Shown here piece after piece: positions 5,650 through 7,535 of a stretch of DNA of 7,535 nt. The notes beneath the pieces are model-generated. The model did not search any database and was not told the origin of the DNA. It was given only the letters and a program-made list of their open reading frames with translations. The stretch is from Clostridium sp. GTDB taxonomy: Bacteria; Bacillota; Clostridia; Lachnospirales; Lachnospiraceae. Location: assembly GCA_016302185.1 (NCBI GenBank), contig JAEDOC010000102.1, positions 1-7,535 of the forward strand. The letters are read 5' to 3'. The translations under genes and the position numbers were made by a program. Every line of letters begins with the position of its first letter. Position 1 is the stretch's first letter.

Positions 5650-5683
5650 AAAACTATCAAAACGATACCAAAGGAGACGAATC

Positions 5684-6799
5684 ATGAAACCTGTGCTTTC
5701 CCCTTACCGTTATGTCATCTGTTTTTGCAGCTGCCTTTTGATTTTTATGTCCGTGGGACTGTTAAGCAATGCGTTTCCGATTTATTTTCCATTTATCATG
5801 AAGGAACATCAATTTTCCAACACACAGCTGTCCCTGCTGTACGACATCGCCGCAGCAATCTCCGGGATCTGCTACGGCCTGGGCGGAGTCATTCCGGCAT
5901 CTCTTCTGATCCATCGATGGTTTTCGGAACACGCGGCATCCGCCATGGGGCTGGCCGCTTCCGGAACCGGAATTGCCTCTATCCTCGGCCCTATACTAAT
6001 TACCCGGATGGTTCAATCCATCGGGCTTTCCAAAACCTTTCTGACGGAAGCCTGCCTCATTGCAGCCGGCACATTGTTTCTTCTTCTGACGGTTCGCAAT
6101 GAACCGCCTGCTTTCCCCGAGCACTCAGACACTACCTCCGATTCGACGCTTATATCTGCCGGCGATGACAGGAAGGCTGCCATTTCCGCCGATTCCAGCG
6201 AATCCGGCCCACAGCTTCTTTTCCTCGAGCGGCTTCGTGTCACCGCCGGCTTCTTTTTTGTCGGCGTCATCGGATTAACCAGCTATTCCAGCCTGTCCAT
6301 GCTTTTTACCACCACCGGCCATTCCATTGAGGAAGTATCCTCTGTTCTGGCCCTTTTAGGCGGCATGCTGATCCTGGGAAAATGCTCCTTTGGCCTTGTT
6401 TCCGACCGGTTTGGCAGCTCCAATGCCCTGATATGCTATGGTCTTCTGCTGCTTTCCGGACAGACGCTCTGCTGCTTTTCCGCAGTGTCCGGCCCTCTTC
6501 TTCTGCGCCTGACTCTGGTCTTCTTCGGCCTTGGTGCCGCCATCCCCGGCGTTTCCATTCCGATCCTGACTGCGGATTTATGTTCCCCGGCTGATTATGC
6601 AAAAACACTGAAAAACTATCAGATTACCTATACTCTCGGCGGTCTGCTGACCAGCACACTTCCGGGTATTCTGGCAGACCTCACCGGAAGCTATCTGACC
6701 TCTCATGTACTGTTTGTGTTCTGCGCCGCCGGGATCCTGCTTTTTCTGGTGCCGGTGCATAAACGATACACTTGCATCCGTTCCAAACGTCTTTTATAA
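5684..6799 (+). CDS. Major facilitator superfamily transporter, apparently shortened N-terminal half
   Basis: This 371-residue membrane protein starts at ATG 5684, with AAAGGAG 7 bases upstream. I count ten hydrophobic segments: about 11-37, 55-75, 88-110, 119-137, 188-208, 219-240, 248-267, 272-296, 312-333 and 341-358. A hydrophilic Ser/Asp-rich linker at about 140-184 joins the halves. GLVSDRFGS (237-245) is the MFS loop motif of the C-terminal half. The matching loop motif of the N-terminal half is absent. After helix 1 and SNTQLSLLY (45-53) the sequence goes straight into ISGICYGLGGVIPASLLIHRWF (59-80), which reads like helix 4 of related transporters. Helices 2-3 therefore seem to be missing, by in-frame loss, or my helix assignment is off. 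The substrate is unknown. Divergent LysR control and the following nitroreductase suggest an inducible small-molecule transporter. Confidence 0.88.
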   Translation: MKPVLSPYRYVICFCSCLLIFMSVGLLSNAFPIYFPFIMKEHQFSNTQLSLLYDIAAAISGICYGLGGVIPASLLIHRWFSEHAASAMGLAASGTGIASILGPILITRMVQSIGLSKTFLTEACLIAAGTLFLLLTVRNEPPAFPEHSDTTSDSTLISAGDDRKAAISADSSESGPQLLFLERLRVTAGFFFVGVIGLTSYSSLSMLFTTTGHSIEEVSSVLALLGGMLILGKCSFGLVSDRFGSSNALICYGLLLLSGQTLCCFSAVSGPLLLRLTLVFFGLGAAIPGVSIPILTADLCSPADYAKTLKNYQITYTLGGLLTSTLPGILADLTGSYLTSHVLFVFCAAGILLFLVPVHKRYTCIRSKRLL

Positions 6800-6800
6800 T
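6772..6800 (+). promoter_or_regulatory. Possible internal promoter for the nitroreductase gene
   Basis: TTGCAT (6772-6777) is followed after 17 bases by a perfect TATAAT (6795-6800), which overlaps the transporter stop codon TAA (6797-6799). The -35 box is weak. Transcription would start near 6807, about 45 bases before ATG 6852. The gene could thus be expressed without the LysR-controlled promoter. A chance match is possible, since the stop codon supplies part of the box. Confidence 0.4.
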
Positions 6801-6851
6801 TAAGGCAAAAGAAACCATAAATAAAATATCAAGCAGATTCAGGAGATGTAT

Positions 6852-7388
6852 ATGGAATTACTGAAAATCATGAAAAACCGCCGCAGTGTCCGCACCTATA
6901 CCGAAGAGTCCATTCCAGAGGAAAAGCTGGAGCAGATCCTCAACGCCGGACTCCTGTCCCCTTCCGGACGGGCCATCCGCCCCTGGGAATTCATCGTAGT
7001 TCAAAACAAAGAAATGCTTCAGAAACTGGCAGGCTGCCGGGAAGGCTCCGCCGATATGTTAAAAGGAGCATCCGCCGCCATCGTGGTGGCTGCCGATCCC
7101 GGAAAAACCGATGTCTGGATCGAGGACTGCTCCATCGCCATGACACAGATGCACCTGATGGCAGACAGCCTGGGAGTCGGAAGCTGCTGGATTCAGGTAC
7201 GGCTGCGGGATGCCGGCAAAGCTTCCCCCGCAGGAACCACCACCGAAAGCTACTTACAGGAGCTTTTAGGCATCCCAAAAGAATATAACGTAGAAGCCAT
7301 TCTATCCCTCGGCATGCCGAAAAACCATCCGGCACCGCGTAATTTGGACGAACTTCCTACCGGTAAAATCCATTGGGAGCAGTTCTAA
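6852..7388 (+). CDS. Nitroreductase-family flavoprotein
   Basis: This 178-residue cytoplasmic protein is of normal length for the compact FMN-binding nitroreductase family. Such enzymes use NAD(P)H to reduce nitro compounds, quinones or other electrophiles. FMN phosphate and ring contacts are visible as NRRSVRTY (9-16), LLSPSGRAIRPWEFIVV (34-50) and the late strand with SLGMP. The central helix (IEDCSIAMTQMHLMADSLGVGSCWIQ) is the dimer helix of the fold. ATG 6852 is chosen because AGGAG (6841-6845) lies 6 bases upstream. ATG 6846 follows that site with no gap. The gene lies 52 bases after the transporter on the same strand and is likely cotranscribed, with a possible extra promoter at 6772-6800. 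The real substrate cannot be told. No clear terminator follows it. Confidence 0.92.
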   Translation: MELLKIMKNRRSVRTYTEESIPEEKLEQILNAGLLSPSGRAIRPWEFIVVQNKEMLQKLAGCREGSADMLKGASAAIVVAADPGKTDVWIEDCSIAMTQMHLMADSLGVGSCWIQVRLRDAGKASPAGTTTESYLQELLGIPKEYNVEAILSLGMPKNHPAPRNLDELPTGKIHWEQF

Positions 7389-7413
7389 ATTAAATAGAGA
7401 TGTAACGCAGGAA

Positions 7414-7535
7414 ATGAGGGCGTCGCGCCAGCTAACGCCCGGCGTGGTGAGTCGGAGATATCTTCTGGAAGAGGATGAATCCGGACGCGAAAAAGAAGCC
7501 GGGGAAGAACGGCGAAAAACAGCACGCAGGTCTTC
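7414..7535 (+). CDS. Possible start of a further reading frame, cut by the right edge
   Basis: ATG 7414 opens a frame of 40 codons that is still open at the right edge. It reads MRASRQLTPGVVSRRYLLEE, then a segment dense in Glu, Lys and Arg. I recognise no family. AGGA lies only one base before the ATG, too close for a good ribosome site. At least two minus-strand frames are also largely open here, so openness alone means little in this GC-richer piece. GGGCGT (7418-7423) and ACGCCC (7435-7440) form a 6-bp stem without a T tail. The stretch could instead be the edge of a mobile element or a structured RNA. Confidence 0.25.
   Translation, partial: MRASRQLTPGVVSRRYLLEEDESGREKEAGEERRKTARRS

Noticed and set aside
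6306..6608. Minus-strand frames opposite the transporter and plus-strand shadows in other genes
   Set aside because: They are antisense or offset frames of clear genes, with no ribosome sites or recognisable domains.

Overview
The window looks like a chromosomal stretch from a gut-type Clostridia bacterium, most likely Lachnospiraceae. This rests on AGGAGG-type ribosome sites, TTGACA/TATAAT-type promoters, a clostridial-style dihydrofolate reductase, and a DUF3990-type gene pair of a kind common in those genomes. It is inference from gene style, not a species call. No rRNA, tRNA, CRISPR array, insertion sequence or phage structural gene is visible.

Region 1 (1-975, minus strand) is visibly AT-richer than its neighbour. 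It holds a two-gene operon with its own good promoter: a DUF3990-family protein with a probable ADP-ribosyltransferase-like fold, then a second gene overlapping it by 4 bases (ATGA) and leaving the window at the left edge. The arrangement resembles a toxin-antitoxin or conflict module. A hairpin at 979-1013 separates it from region 2.

Region 2 (1027-3322) holds two divergent genes. On the minus strand is a fusion of a metallo-beta-lactamase-fold hydrolase with a complete dihydrofolate reductase. On the plus strand is a 206-residue protein that resembles flavin-dependent thymidylate synthase (ThyX) in layout but lacks the classical ThyX motif. Their promoters stand back to back with -35 boxes 5 bases apart, so the pair may be co-regulated in folate or thymidylate metabolism. 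A strong, probably bidirectional terminator with 22-base perfect arms closes the region.

Region 3 (3323-5546) starts with about 450 bases of AT-rich DNA that appears non-coding, ending in a LysR-gene promoter with a 17-bp palindrome at the expected transcription start. The LysR-family regulator (plus strand) converges on a second LysR-family regulator (minus strand), and their coding ends overlap by 58 bases.

Region 4 (5547-7388) is a typical LysR-controlled unit. The second LysR gene is divergent from a major facilitator transporter, with overlapping promoters and an AT-rich near-palindrome between them. A nitroreductase-family flavoprotein follows 52 bases after the transporter and may have its own extra promoter. 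The transporter seems to lack two membrane helices from its N-terminal half. The last 147 bases hold only a possible start of another reading frame that runs off the right edge.

The most unusual items are the hydrolase-DHFR fusion facing a ThyX-like protein, the DUF3990 pair, and the shortened transporter. All family calls come from reading motifs by eye; no database search was run.
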